Source: Natribaculum luteum
GTDB taxonomy: Archaea > Halobacteriota > Halobacteria > Halobacteriales > Natrialbaceae
Direction: 5' to 3'
Length of the DNA stretch: 64,000 nt
Assembly (NCBI RefSeq): GCF_023008545.1
Contig: NZ_CP095397.1
Location: 62,001 to 126,000, forward strand
The notes beneath the pieces are model-generated. The model had not been told where the DNA came from, ran no database searches, and saw only the letters and a list, made by a program, of their open reading frames with translations. A program made the position numbers and the translations under genes. Positions 28,139 to 36,911 of the stretch are shown here, in pieces (within the stretch, counting starts at the first letter, position 1; each line of letters starts with the position of its first letter).

Positions 28139-28318
28139 ATGAGCATCACTGGCCTGTGCCAGATTTGCGAATCCCGCTCCGCCGAACACCGGTGTGACAA
28201 CTGCGGGGCCCTCGTCTGTGAGGTACACTACGACGCCGACCTCGGCCTGTGTGCAGACTGCGCCGCCCAGGCGCGGCCCGCTCGAGAGCGAGACGAGACC
28301 GACACCTACCGGTTCTGA
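28139..28318 (+). CDS. Small zinc-finger protein (HIT-type-like, 59 aa)
   Basis: Zinc ligands are arranged as C7-x2-C10, C19-x2-C22, C27-x2-H30 and C38-x2-C41, enough for two zinc ions in a cross-brace, as in HIT or B-box fingers. The C-terminus is charged. The stop shares a base with the next start (TGATG), so the two are translated together. Confidence 0.85.
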   Translation: MSITGLCQICESRSAEHRCDNCGALVCEVHYDADLGLCADCAAQARPARERDETDTYRF

Positions 28319-28617
28319 TGGTCTCGATTCGCGACCTGCTGTCGGAGTCGCTCGCCATCGGCGAGACGTTCTGTCTCGAACTCGAGCAACGAGACGACCT
28401 GCTCGTCGCCGACCACCCGTACGCCGCGAGTCCGATGGACGTCGCCGTCGTCGAGGGGGTAGAGCGGCTCGAGGAACGCCCGCCCACTGACCCGGTCGAG
28501 GTCGAGATCGTCGGCCGGATCGTCGACGACCGGATCGCCGGCCGCGTCGTCGGACTCGAGTGCGACGACGACTCGACCAGAGGGGATCGCGTCGGCGTCA
28601 CTGCGAGTGAGCGGTGA
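28318..28617 (+). CDS. Small conserved protein of unknown function (99 aa)
   Basis: Starts at ATG in the TGATG overlap with the zinc-finger gene. The sequence is beta-rich: SIRDLLSESLAIGETFCLEL, EQRDDLLVADHP, then VEVEIVGRIVDDRIAGRVVG. No motif that I can name. The tight coupling suggests a joint role with the zinc-finger protein. Confidence 0.7.
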   Translation: MVSIRDLLSESLAIGETFCLELEQRDDLLVADHPYAASPMDVAVVEGVERLEERPPTDPVEVEIVGRIVDDRIAGRVVGLECDDDSTRGDRVGVTASER

Positions 28618-28697
28618 GAGCGCCGCCAGTTCTGGCGCAGTGAGGGGGGTGATAGCTTTATCGTGTTGCACGTTGTCGTGTGCCATGGTTTTCACCA

Positions 28698-29309
28698 ATG
28701 ACGCAGGAATGGACCCTCAAGGGGGACTACGTCGAAGCCTGCAACTGCGACGTCGCGTGCCAGTGTATCTGGATGGAGCAACCGGACGACGGCGTCTGTA
28801 ACGCCTCGCTGGCGTGGCACATCGAAGAGGGACGCTACGGCGACGTGGACCTGGACGGGTTAGACGTCGGGATGCTCATCTCGACAGAGGAGGGCGTCAT
28901 GTTCAATCCCGAGACGGAGTGGGACGTCGTACTCCTCGTCGACGAGACGGCCGACGACGACCAGCGCGAGGCCCTCGAGGACATCTACTTCGGTCGCGCC
29001 GGCGGAATCTGGGCGGCCGTCGCCGACGCGCACGTCAGGTCCGCCGACGTCGCGACCGTGCCGATCAGGTTCTCCAGGGACGGATCGGACTTCGCCGTCG
29101 AGGTCGGGGACGTCGTCGAGATGGACGCGAGCGGTGTGGTCGGGTTCAACGAGGAAGTCGGCACGATCGCACCCCACCCGCTGACGGCAAACCACGAGAT
29201 GCAGACCGGCAAGTCGACGACGGCGACCGTCTCCTACGACGACCGGTTCACGTGGGACGTCTCGGAGAACAACGCCTACCTCGGCGACTTCGAACTGGCG
29301 AACGCCTGA
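28698..29309 (+). CDS. DUF1326 domain protein
   Basis: 203 residues from MTQEWTLKGDYVEACNCDVA. The family hallmark is the N-terminal Cys cluster at C15, C17, C21 and C23 (CNCDVACQC), a likely metal site. The rest is a beta-rich domain with MLISTEEGVMFNPETEW and YFGRAGGIWAA. DUF1326 genes are regularly paired with DUF2182 genes, as here (36 bases apart). Function unproven. A CTTTATC box lies about 45 bases upstream. Confidence 0.9.
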   Translation: MTQEWTLKGDYVEACNCDVACQCIWMEQPDDGVCNASLAWHIEEGRYGDVDLDGLDVGMLISTEEGVMFNPETEWDVVLLVDETADDDQREALEDIYFGRAGGIWAAVADAHVRSADVATVPIRFSRDGSDFAVEVGDVVEMDASGVVGFNEEVGTIAPHPLTANHEMQTGKSTTATVSYDDRFTWDVSENNAYLGDFELANA

Positions 29310-29345
29310 TGAGGGCGGGCGGGGCACCGATCCAACCGATCAGCC

Positions 29346-30143
29346 ATGGGGACACGTGATTCGTTTCGAGACTGGGTTCGCGTCCGTCCCGGCCCGATCG
29401 TCGCGCTCGTTACCTACGTGACCGCGCTGCTCGCGTGGACGGCAGTCGTCGGCCGCTGGCTTCCGATGCCAGGCGGCGAGATGGGCACGGGGATGCGAAT
29501 GTCCGATCCGGGAGTGCCGGAGGCGATGGCACTCTCGAACGGCGCGACAGGTATCGGCCTCTACCTGGGCATGTGGGGCGTGATGATGATCGCCATGATG
29601 TACCCGTCGTCGGTCCCGCTGTTTCGGCTATACGCCAGGACGCTCGAGGGAACGACGACCGCGGGGAAAGCGGTACGCGTCGGGGCGTTCGTCGGAACGT
29701 ACTCGCTCGTGTGGACGCTGACGGGAGTCGTCCCGCTCGCCGTCAACGCGCTGGTGCCGATCGCCACCCTCGCGAACGCCCACGGCGGACTCCTGATGGG
29801 CGGGACGTTGCTCCTCCTGTCGGGCTATCAGCTCTCGCCGTACAAGTACCGGTGCCTGCGATACTGTCGGTCGCCGCTCGGCTTTCTCATGAGCCACCAC
29901 CGATCGGGGGTTCGCGGTGCCGTCCGGACGAGCTGGCAGTTCGGCGTGTTCTGTGTCGGGTGTTGCTGGGCGCTGTTCGCGTTCATGGTGATCGTGGGCT
30001 CGATGAACGTCGTCTGGATGGCGCTCATCGCAGTCGCGCTCTCGCTCGAGCGGACGGTCGCGCGGGGAGAACAGCTGGCGCGGGCGGTCGGCGTTCTCGC
30101 TGGTGTCACCGGTATCGCCGTCGTCGTGACCGCGACGATGTAG
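29346..30143 (+). CDS. DUF2182 predicted metal-binding membrane protein
   Basis: 265 residues with six to eight hydrophobic segments. Family features are the Met-rich helix WGVMMIAMMYPS, the YQLSPYKYRCLRYCRSPLGF loop with two Cys, and FGVFCVGCCWALFAFM with three Cys. These could carry a soft metal such as copper. It pairs with the upstream DUF1326 gene. A metal-handling or heme-associated role is inference. Confidence 0.9.
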   Translation: MGTRDSFRDWVRVRPGPIVALVTYVTALLAWTAVVGRWLPMPGGEMGTGMRMSDPGVPEAMALSNGATGIGLYLGMWGVMMIAMMYPSSVPLFRLYARTLEGTTTAGKAVRVGAFVGTYSLVWTLTGVVPLAVNALVPIATLANAHGGLLMGGTLLLLSGYQLSPYKYRCLRYCRSPLGFLMSHHRSGVRGAVRTSWQFGVFCVGCCWALFAFMVIVGSMNVVWMALIAVALSLERTVARGEQLARAVGVLAGVTGIAVVVTATM

Positions 30144-30188
30144 GGACCGGCGTGGTCGTCGAGGCGACGACCGGTTTCCACGCGCCGA

Positions 30189-30989
30189 TCAGTCGCGGTA
30201 CTGATTCAACCGCTGTTTCAGCCGCTTTGCAGCCTGCCCGGAGACGGCGGCGAACTCCTCACCTGCGTCTTCACCGGCGAAGATGATCCCGCGCGAGGAG
30301 TTGACGAGGCCGACGCCGTTTGCGAGGCCGTATTCGACGGCGGCCTCGGCGTCGCCACCCTGGGCACCGACGCCGGGGACGAGAAACGGCAGGTCGGGCA
30401 CCTGCTCGCGGAGGTCCTCGAGTTCTTCTGGCTTCGTCGCGCCGACGACGAGGCCGACGTTGTCGTTCTCGTTCCAGAGGTCGGCGAGGGCGGCGACACG
30501 CTCGTAGAGCGGTTCACCCGTCTCGAGTTCGAGGTCCTGCAGGTCGGCCCCGCCGGGGTTCGAGGTCCGACAGAGGACGAAGACGCCCGACTCCTCGTCG
30601 GCGAGAAACGGCTGCAGCGAGTCCCGTCCCATGTAGGGGTTGACGGTGATCGCGTCGGCCGTCTCGAGGGTCTTCGCGTACTGGCGGGCCGTGTTTCCGA
30701 TGTCCGCTCGTTTCGCGTCCAGCAGGACGGGGACGTCCTTGCCGTGGGCGTAGGCGATCGTCTCCTCGAGTGCGCGCCAGCCGTCGGGGTCCTCGTAGAA
30801 GGCGGCGTTGGGCTTGAAGACGGCGGCGTGTTCGTGGGTGGCGTCGATGATCCGGCGGTTGAACGCCCACCGGGGGAGGTCGTGGTCGCGCAGGTGATCG
30901 GGGATGCGATCCAGGTCGGGGTCGAGACCGACCGAGACGACGCTGTCGACCGTCCGGATGCGGTCGTGCAGCCGGTCGAAGAAGTTCAT
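30189..30989 (-). CDS. pyrF: Orotidine-5'-phosphate decarboxylase
   Basis: 266 residues from MNFFDRLHDRIRTVDSVVSV. It belongs to the longer type 2 OMP decarboxylase group: VGLDPDLDRIP, PVLLDAKRADIGNTARQYAK (catalytic Lys/Asp pair in DAKRADI), NPYMGRDSLQPF and VPGVGAQGGDAEA. It catalyses the last step of UMP synthesis in the cytoplasm. The gene stands alone between convergent and same-strand neighbours. Confidence 0.96.
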   Translation of the reverse strand: MNFFDRLHDRIRTVDSVVSVGLDPDLDRIPDHLRDHDLPRWAFNRRIIDATHEHAAVFKPNAAFYEDPDGWRALEETIAYAHGKDVPVLLDAKRADIGNTARQYAKTLETADAITVNPYMGRDSLQPFLADEESGVFVLCRTSNPGGADLQDLELETGEPLYERVAALADLWNENDNVGLVVGATKPEELEDLREQVPDLPFLVPGVGAQGGDAEAAVEYGLANGVGLVNSSRGIIFAGEDAGEEFAAVSGQAAKRLKQRLNQYRD

Positions 30990-31143
30990 GAACGAGGTAG
31001 CGCGCGTGCGTTCCAAGTAGGTTACGAACCCGACCGTGGCCCGGTTCGGGGGACACTCGAGACGCGAGTCGATCGGCGACGGCCGCCTCGACGTCACGGA
31101 TGGTCGACGAGCGGTCGACCTTCGCGTGCACGCCACGTCACGG

Positions 31144-32685
31144 TCACGACCGCCAGTACGCCGGCGTGAAGATGACGAGCACGGAGAGGATCTCGAGGCG
31201 GCCGATCCACATGAGAAACACCATGTAGAGTTTCGCTGCGTTCGAGAACGGGTAGTAGCTCTCCATCGGCCCGACGAGGCCGAACCCCGGGCCGACGTTC
31301 CCGAGCGTCGCGATCGTGGCGCTCGTCGCCTCGAGCGCCGACAGCGACAGTCCCGTGCGATGGGCGTCGAGAAACAGGAGGACGGTCGAGACCACGAACA
31401 GCGTCAGGAACAGCCCGACGAAGACGAAGATGCTGTGGATCGTGTCCTCGTCGACGACGTCACCAGCCTTGCCCATTCGAACCGGACGCACCGCCTGCGG
31501 GTGGACGATCTTGAACATCTCGCGGTGCATCGAGGCCTGGATGACGTACCAGCGGACGATCTTGACGGAGCCGGCCGCCGAACCGGCCGATCCTCCGAGG
31601 AACATCGCGAACAGGAGGATCACCTTCGTCGACGGGTCCCAGGTGTTGAAGTCCATGCTCGCGTAGCCGGTCGTCGTCACGATCGCGATCGCCTGGAAGA
31701 GCCCCTGACGAAGCGAGTGCTCGAGGTCGCCCGGGAGCGGGTCGATCGCCGGCGTCTCGGCGAGGCCGACGCCCAGAAACAGCAGGCCAGACAGGAGGAC
31801 GCCGACGACGCCCATCGCGAAGAGGTACGTGCGGAACTCGGGGTTTCGCTGCAGTCGGTCGGGCTGGCCCCGTACCGCGTACCAGTACAGCGCGAAGTTC
31901 GTCCCCGCGACGATCATAAACAGCATGACGGCCCACTGGACGGCCGGCGTGAACGCCTCGACGCTTCGCGCCTCGGGCGAGAACCCGCCCGTGGGCAACG
32001 TCGTGAGCGCGTGTGCGACCGCGTTGTAGAAGGTCATGTTCGGGGCCAGCCCCACGAGGTGAAGCCCGTAGTAGACGGCGACGGCGAGGACGGTGAACCC
32101 GGCGTAGATCGCCCAGAGCGCCCGCGCCGTGTCTCGAATGCGCGGCGTGAGCTTCTCGACCTCGATGCCGGGGGCCTCCTCCCGGATGAGCTGGGTGCCA
32201 CCGACCGACAGCTCCGAGAGGATCGCGACCATCAACACGAGAATTCCCATGCCGCCGAGCCACTGGGTGAGCTGTCGCCACAGCAGCATCGACCGGGAGT
32301 GGCGTTCGACGGAAATCTCGCCGAGAACCGTCGCGCCGGTCGTCGTAAACCCGCTCATGCTCTCGAACAGCGCGTCCACCGGGTGGGCGACGGTCCCCTG
32401 ACCGGCGACGAGGTACGGGATCGTCCCGACGAGGGGCACGACCAGCCAGGTGAGCGAGACCAGCAAGAACGCTTCCCGGTGGCCGAGCATCGGCTCCGGT
32501 TCGAGGCGCTCGAGCGCCAGCCCGACCGCGACGGCGACGACCAGCGCGACGAGAAACGGCACGGGGCTCTCGCGGTAGTACACTGCGACGGCGGTCGGAA
32601 ACAGGAGCGTCAGCGAGAGGTACTTCAGTACCGTCCCGACGTAACTGACACTCGAGCGATAATCGACGTGTAGGTTCCTGCTCAT
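31144..32685 (-). CDS. trkH: TrkH-family potassium uptake channel subunit
   Basis: 513 residues from MSRNLHVDYRSSVSYVGTVL. The four pore repeats show selectivity Gly positions: SMSGFTTTGATVL, HALTTLPTGGFSP, VTTTGYASMDF and ATIATLGNVGPGF. It is the membrane part of a Trk/Ktr potassium importer; the usual TrkA partner is not adjacent on this strand. It diverges from a KhtTU-like efflux pair, so the 209-base gap must hold both promoters. Confidence 0.94.
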   Translation of the reverse strand: MSRNLHVDYRSSVSYVGTVLKYLSLTLLFPTAVAVYYRESPVPFLVALVVAVAVGLALERLEPEPMLGHREAFLLVSLTWLVVPLVGTIPYLVAGQGTVAHPVDALFESMSGFTTTGATVLGEISVERHSRSMLLWRQLTQWLGGMGILVLMVAILSELSVGGTQLIREEAPGIEVEKLTPRIRDTARALWAIYAGFTVLAVAVYYGLHLVGLAPNMTFYNAVAHALTTLPTGGFSPEARSVEAFTPAVQWAVMLFMIVAGTNFALYWYAVRGQPDRLQRNPEFRTYLFAMGVVGVLLSGLLFLGVGLAETPAIDPLPGDLEHSLRQGLFQAIAIVTTTGYASMDFNTWDPSTKVILLFAMFLGGSAGSAAGSVKIVRWYVIQASMHREMFKIVHPQAVRPVRMGKAGDVVDEDTIHSIFVFVGLFLTLFVVSTVLLFLDAHRTGLSLSALEATSATIATLGNVGPGFGLVGPMESYYPFSNAAKLYMVFLMWIGRLEILSVLVIFTPAYWRS

Positions 32686-32894
32686 CGGTTCTCGTCTGGA
32701 TCGAACGGTGTCGTCGAACTGCGTCCACACCCCGCCGGTCGACGTCGGCGCGGTCTGCCGTATCTGCGTAGACTCGCAGACCACTCATAAACGCTGTGAC
32801 TCGTTTGCCGCGGATCGTCTCGAAGCGCCAGCGCGACCGGTCTGGCCGTCCCGTCGTCACGCGTTTTATTATGTCTCCCGCCCGTCGTCTTCGT

Positions 32895-33389
32895 ATGACG
32901 GTCTACGAGAGCGACCTCCCCGGCGTGGGAAAGAAGTACGAGATCGAACTCGAGGACGGGGAGCGGCTCGTCGTCGTCACGCACAACACGGGCAAGCGGG
33001 AGGTGTTCCTGAAGCCGGAGGCCGACGCCGACTCCGACAAACTCTTCGAACTGTCGGATCGGCTCGCCCGGACGGTCGGGACGATACTCGAGGGGGCGTA
33101 CTTCCAGCCCGTCGAGACGGAGCGCGTCGAGACGCTGCTCACCGAGGGGACGTACATCGAGTGGTACAGCGTCGCGTCGGACGGCGAACTCGCCGGCCAG
33201 ACCATCGGCGACGCCAGGATTCGCGAGGAGACCGGCGTCTCGATCATCGCGATCCAGCGTGACGACGAGGTGATCACGCCGCCGACGCCCGAGACGAGAA
33301 TCGAGGTCGGGGACACGCTCGTCGTCGTCGGCTCGCGCGAGGACTGCAAAGAGTTCGAAAAACGACTCGGGAGCAGCGACGAACAGTGA
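32895..33389 (+). CDS. TrkA-C-domain regulatory subunit (KhtT-like)
   Basis: 164 residues from MTVYESDLPGVGKKYE. The N-terminal half (KYEIELEDGERLVVVTHNTG) and the C-terminal TrkA_C domain (GQTIGDARIREETGVSIIAI, then VGDTLVVVGSREDCKEFEK) match KhtT and its relatives, which gate a CPA2 antiporter in response to nucleotides or pH. The antiporter gene follows after 35 bases. Confidence 0.9.
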   Translation: MTVYESDLPGVGKKYEIELEDGERLVVVTHNTGKREVFLKPEADADSDKLFELSDRLARTVGTILEGAYFQPVETERVETLLTEGTYIEWYSVASDGELAGQTIGDARIREETGVSIIAIQRDDEVITPPTPETRIEVGDTLVVVGSREDCKEFEKRLGSSDEQ

Positions 33390-33424
33390 CCGAACGATGA
33401 CGACACCGTCGGAGGTGAGACAGA

Positions 33425-34681
33425 GTGGCTACTGAAACCGCCCTGGTCGACGTCGGCGTCCTCTTCGGGGCCGTCGCGCTCGCCGGCCTCGTGGCGAACC
33501 GGATCGATCAGTCGGTCATCCCGTTTTACATCCTCGTCGGCATGGGACTCGGCCCGCACGTCCTCGGACGACTCGACTTCCCCGCGCTCCTCGGGACCGA
33601 CGCCGTGCCGCACGGATCTTCCCTCGCGCTCGCCGAGACCGACTTCGTCGCTCTCGGAGCCGAACTCGGGATCGTCTTCCTGCTTTTGTTCCTCGGCCTC
33701 GAGTTCAACGTCGACCGGCTCCTGGCGGCCAGAGACCGCATCGGGAGAGCCGGCGTCGTCGACCTGGTCGTCAACTTCGGCGTCGGCCTGGTCGTCGGGT
33801 ACGCGCTCTTTCGGGCGTTCCTGCCCGCCTTCCTCGTCGCGGGCGTCGTCTACATCTCCTCGTCTGCGATCATCACCAAGTCGCTGATCGACCTCGGCTG
33901 GATCGCAAACGACGAGGCCAATCCGATGCTCGGCACGCTCGTCTTCGAGGATCTCGTCATCGCCGTCTACCTCTCGATCGCGGCCGCGCTCGTCCTCGGC
34001 GGGGGGAGCGTCGGCGAGGCCGCACGGTCGATCGGCCTCGCGATGGCGTTCCTGCTCGGGCTCTCCCTGCTCGTGTACTTCGGCACGGCGCTGTTCCAGC
34101 GTAGCCTCGACACCGACTCGAACGAGTTCGTCGTCCTCCGGGCGGTCGGCATCACCGCCCTGATCGCTGGCGGTGCGCTCGCCCTCGGCGTCAGTGAGGC
34201 CGTCGCCGCCTTCTTCGTCGGCATGGCGTTCAGCTCGACCGACCACGTCCACGAACTCGAGCGACTGTTAGAGCCCGTTCGGGACACCTTCGCCGCCGTC
34301 TTCTTCTTCTGGATCGGGCTGGTCACCGACCCGACGCTGTTCGCCGGCGTGGCGTCGCTCGTCGCGATCGCGGCGCTCGTGACGACGCCGACGAAACTCG
34401 CGAGCGGCTACCTCGGCGGGCGTATCTACGACCTCGACGCGCGCCGGTCGACGCGGGTCGCACTCGGCATGGTCACGCGCGGGGAGTTCTCGCTGATCAT
34501 CGCGAGCATCGCCCTCACCGGCGCCGGCGAGGGCCTTCCGGAAGACGTTGCAAACACGATCTACGCCTTTGCGGTCGGCTACGTCCTGGTAATGAGTATC
34601 CTCGGGACCTCGCTCATGCAGTACTCGAGTCCGATCGAGTCGCGCGTCGTCCCGTGGCTCGAGTCGGACGGGACGGTCTAA
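33425..34681 (+). CDS. CPA2-family K+(Na+)/H+ antiporter (KhtU-like)
   Basis: 418 residues from a GTG start. About 12-13 transmembrane segments, beginning VDVGVLFGAVALAGLVANRI, with the family pore/gating pieces SSSAIITKSLIDLGWI, NPMLGTLVFEDLVIAVYLS and RVALGMVTRGEFSLIIAS. Lacks a C-terminal TrkA-N domain, which fits regulation by the separate upstream subunit. It probably exports potassium or sodium in exchange for protons. Confidence 0.92.
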   Translation: MATETALVDVGVLFGAVALAGLVANRIDQSVIPFYILVGMGLGPHVLGRLDFPALLGTDAVPHGSSLALAETDFVALGAELGIVFLLLFLGLEFNVDRLLAARDRIGRAGVVDLVVNFGVGLVVGYALFRAFLPAFLVAGVVYISSSAIITKSLIDLGWIANDEANPMLGTLVFEDLVIAVYLSIAAALVLGGGSVGEAARSIGLAMAFLLGLSLLVYFGTALFQRSLDTDSNEFVVLRAVGITALIAGGALALGVSEAVAAFFVGMAFSSTDHVHELERLLEPVRDTFAAVFFFWIGLVTDPTLFAGVASLVAIAALVTTPTKLASGYLGGRIYDLDARRSTRVALGMVTRGEFSLIIASIALTGAGEGLPEDVANTIYAFAVGYVLVMSILGTSLMQYSSPIESRVVPWLESDGTV

Positions 34682-34729
34682 CGCGCAGAACAGACATCTT
34701 CAAATCCTCTCGGCCGTATGCGTAGACAC

Positions 34730-35389
34730 ATGCCACGGGCGGTCGTCTTCGACCTCGATTACACCCTGGCGGTCCCCGACCGGGACCGCGAAACGATCCT
34801 CGCCGAGGCGGCGCGGACGGCCGGTGCACCGCCGCTCTCGCGCGAGGCCTACCTCGAGGCACACCGGCACAACCTCACCCGCGAGACCCGCCGCCCGATC
34901 TTCGCCGACCTGCTCGAGGACTGCGACGCGGACGTCGACCCCGGTGCGGTCGCCGCGGCCTACCGGGAGACGATCGCCGACGCGCTCGCGCCCGTTCCCG
35001 GCGTCGAGGCGATGCTCGAGGACCTCGGACGCGAGTACCGCGTCGGCCTGCTGACGAACGGCCCCGTCCGCGCCCAGCGGGACAAACTCGAGACGCTCGG
35101 CTGGGAGGAGACGTTCGACGCCGCCGTCGTGACCGGCGAACTCGAGGCCGGCAAGCCCGACCGACGGGCGTTCGAGGCGGTGCTCGACGAACTCGAGGTC
35201 GCCCCCGGGGACGCGGTGTACGTCGGCGACGAGGTCGAAGCCGACGTCTATGGCGCGACCAACGCCGACATGCACGCCGTCCAGGTGTTACTCGAGGACG
35301 GCCCCGCTCCAGACCCGCGGGCGGTCGCACACGTCGACCAGCCTGCCGTTCCCGAGGAAGTGCCGGCGGTCGTCGCCAGGCTCGAATGA
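34730..35389 (+). CDS. HAD-superfamily hydrolase
   Basis: 219 residues from MPRAVVFDLDYTLA. HAD motifs: I = D8-x-D10-x-T12, II = LLTNGP, III = GKPDRRAF Lys, IV = YVGDEVEADV. It has a helical cap after motif I, so it is a subfamily I phosphatase (phosphoglycolate-phosphatase or haloacid-dehalogenase-like). The substrate is not predictable. Confidence 0.92.
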   Translation: MPRAVVFDLDYTLAVPDRDRETILAEAARTAGAPPLSREAYLEAHRHNLTRETRRPIFADLLEDCDADVDPGAVAAAYRETIADALAPVPGVEAMLEDLGREYRVGLLTNGPVRAQRDKLETLGWEETFDAAVVTGELEAGKPDRRAFEAVLDELEVAPGDAVYVGDEVEADVYGATNADMHAVQVLLEDGPAPDPRAVAHVDQPAVPEEVPAVVARLE

Positions 35390-35434
35390 GACGACAGGGC
35401 GACGGGACGAGCTATCTTCTTACAGCGAGAGAAT

Positions 35435-35452
35435 CCCGGCGTTTACGCCGGG
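35435..35452. repeat. Left-end hairpin of the tnpB element
   Basis: Seven-base-pair perfect stem CCCGGCG/CGCCGGG with a TTTA loop, 11 bases inside the predicted cleavage site after TTAC. Such subterminal hairpins are recognised by the Y1 transposase TnpA in the IS200/IS605 family; TnpA is missing here and would have to act in trans. Confidence 0.75.
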
Positions 35453-35554
35453 CGTGAATCGCGTCACTCAACTACGCGAACCACCGCTCGACAGCAGACC
35501 GGATATTCCACGTTAACCCAAACCATTAAGTAAATTTCTCTACATGGGCTATGT

Positions 35555-36805
35555 ATGGCGATTGAGGTCACGCGCACCTACGTTGGTTCCATCCAGAACC
35601 ACCAGCAGGTCAGCGATGGCCTCGATTCGCTCGGCGACTCCGCCTCGAAGATCTGGAACGTCGCACGCTGGACAGCTGATCGTCTCTGGGAGGTAACCGG
35701 CGAAATCCCCGATGACGGAACGCTGAAAGCGTACATGAAGAACCAACCCTGCTGGAAAGACCTGAACGCACAATCCAGTCAGAAAGTCACCGAAGAACTT
35801 TCTGACGCTTTTCAGTCGTGGTTCGACCTGCGACACAAGGACGACGAGGCGAATCCGCCCGGCTACCGCAAACATGGCGACACACGCCCCAGGAGTACGG
35901 TCACGTTCAAGGCAGACGGGTTCAAACACGATCCAGAGAACAACCGCGTCCGCCTCTCGAAAGGCTCGAACCTGAAAGAGAACTGGTCGGACTTCATCCT
36001 CTGCGAGTACCTGACACGCCCAGACGTTGACCTCACAGAAGTCAACAGCGTGCAGAACGTTCGAGCCGTCTGGAACGGCGACGAGTGGGAACTGCACTTC
36101 GTCTGCAAAGTCGAACTCGAAACCAACGACTCATCAGGAGATGGCGTGGCAGGGATCGACCTCGGCATCAAGAACATCGCCACGGTCGCGTTCCCCGACG
36201 AGTACGTCCTGTACCCAGGCAACTCGCTCAAACAGGACAAGCACTACTTCAAACGTGCCGAGTACGACACCGAAGGGGAGAACGGCCCCTCGGAGAAGTC
36301 GAGGTGGGCACGCCGGAAACTCGCTGACCGAGAGACACACTTCTACCACGTTCTCACGGACACCATCATCACGGAGTGTGTCGAACGCGGTGTTGGAACA
36401 CTCGCGGTGAGTTGGCCCGAAGACGTGCGAGAGTCCGACTGGGGCAAGACCGGTAACAAGAAGTTGCACTCGTGGGCGTTTGACCGTATCTACCAGTACC
36501 TCGAATACAAGGGCGAGATTCGTGGTGTCGAGGTGCTGAAAGAGAACGAGTGGGAGACGTCGAAGACCTGCTCACGGTGTGGAGACGACACGAAATCAAA
36601 CCGGGTCGAACGTGGGCTGTACGTCTGCTCGTCGTGCGAGTTGGTCGGGAACGCGGATTGTAACGGGGCGGAGAATATGCGTCAGAAGATAACTCCGAGT
36701 CCTCACGGTGAGGATAGGAGTAACGGCTGTGTGGCACAGCCATCGGTACACCTGTTCGACCGCGAGAGCGGGACGTTCAAAACGAGAGAACAGGCCGTAT
36801 CGTAG
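35555..36805 (+). CDS. tnpB: TnpB RNA-guided nuclease (IS1341-type)
   Basis: 416 residues. The split RuvC active site is intact: Asp202 in GIDLGIKN, Glu289 in SWPEDV and Asp368 in GNADCNGAENM. A zinc ribbon is formed by C339/C342 (CSRC) and C358/C361 (CSSC). The N-terminal half is the wedge/REC-like region with EVTRTYVGSIQN. TnpB proteins cut DNA at a target-adjacent motif using an RNA made from the element's 3' end. A CATTAAGTAAATT box lies about 25 bases upstream. The C-terminal coding region overlaps the conserved RNA region. Confidence 0.95.
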   Translation: MAIEVTRTYVGSIQNHQQVSDGLDSLGDSASKIWNVARWTADRLWEVTGEIPDDGTLKAYMKNQPCWKDLNAQSSQKVTEELSDAFQSWFDLRHKDDEANPPGYRKHGDTRPRSTVTFKADGFKHDPENNRVRLSKGSNLKENWSDFILCEYLTRPDVDLTEVNSVQNVRAVWNGDEWELHFVCKVELETNDSSGDGVAGIDLGIKNIATVAFPDEYVLYPGNSLKQDKHYFKRAEYDTEGENGPSEKSRWARRKLADRETHFYHVLTDTIITECVERGVGTLAVSWPEDVRESDWGKTGNKKLHSWAFDRIYQYLEYKGEIRGVEVLKENEWETSKTCSRCGDDTKSNRVERGLYVCSSCELVGNADCNGAENMRQKITPSPHGEDRSNGCVAQPSVHLFDRESGTFKTREQAVS

Positions 36806-36910
36806 ACCAGCAAATATCCCAACCTGCGGTACGGGAAGCCTCGCCGTCGTCGGGCGTAGCCCGACTGCCTGAGGGATCTTCGATCCCTCTCCGTTTACGG
36901 CGAGGAGGAT
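36711..36910 (+). ncRNA. Predicted omega RNA / right-end structured RNA of tnpB
   Basis: It begins in the end of tnpB with AGGATAGGAGTAACGGC (also at 39441-39457), then a 7-bp hairpin (36725-36731/36735-36741), and ends in the three-way junction described for the right end. In TnpB systems the guide RNA ends at the element border, with about 16-20 flanking bases as guide. The guide here would begin near TTCCAGATCAGTCCCG, inside the neighbouring MaoC gene. The 5' end is not known. Confidence 0.6.
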
Positions 36911-36911
36911 G

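Noticed and set aside
31036-32673. A 545-codon plus-strand open frame opposite trkH
   Set aside because: TrkH is well supported on the other strand; the antisense product is highly charged and without motifs.
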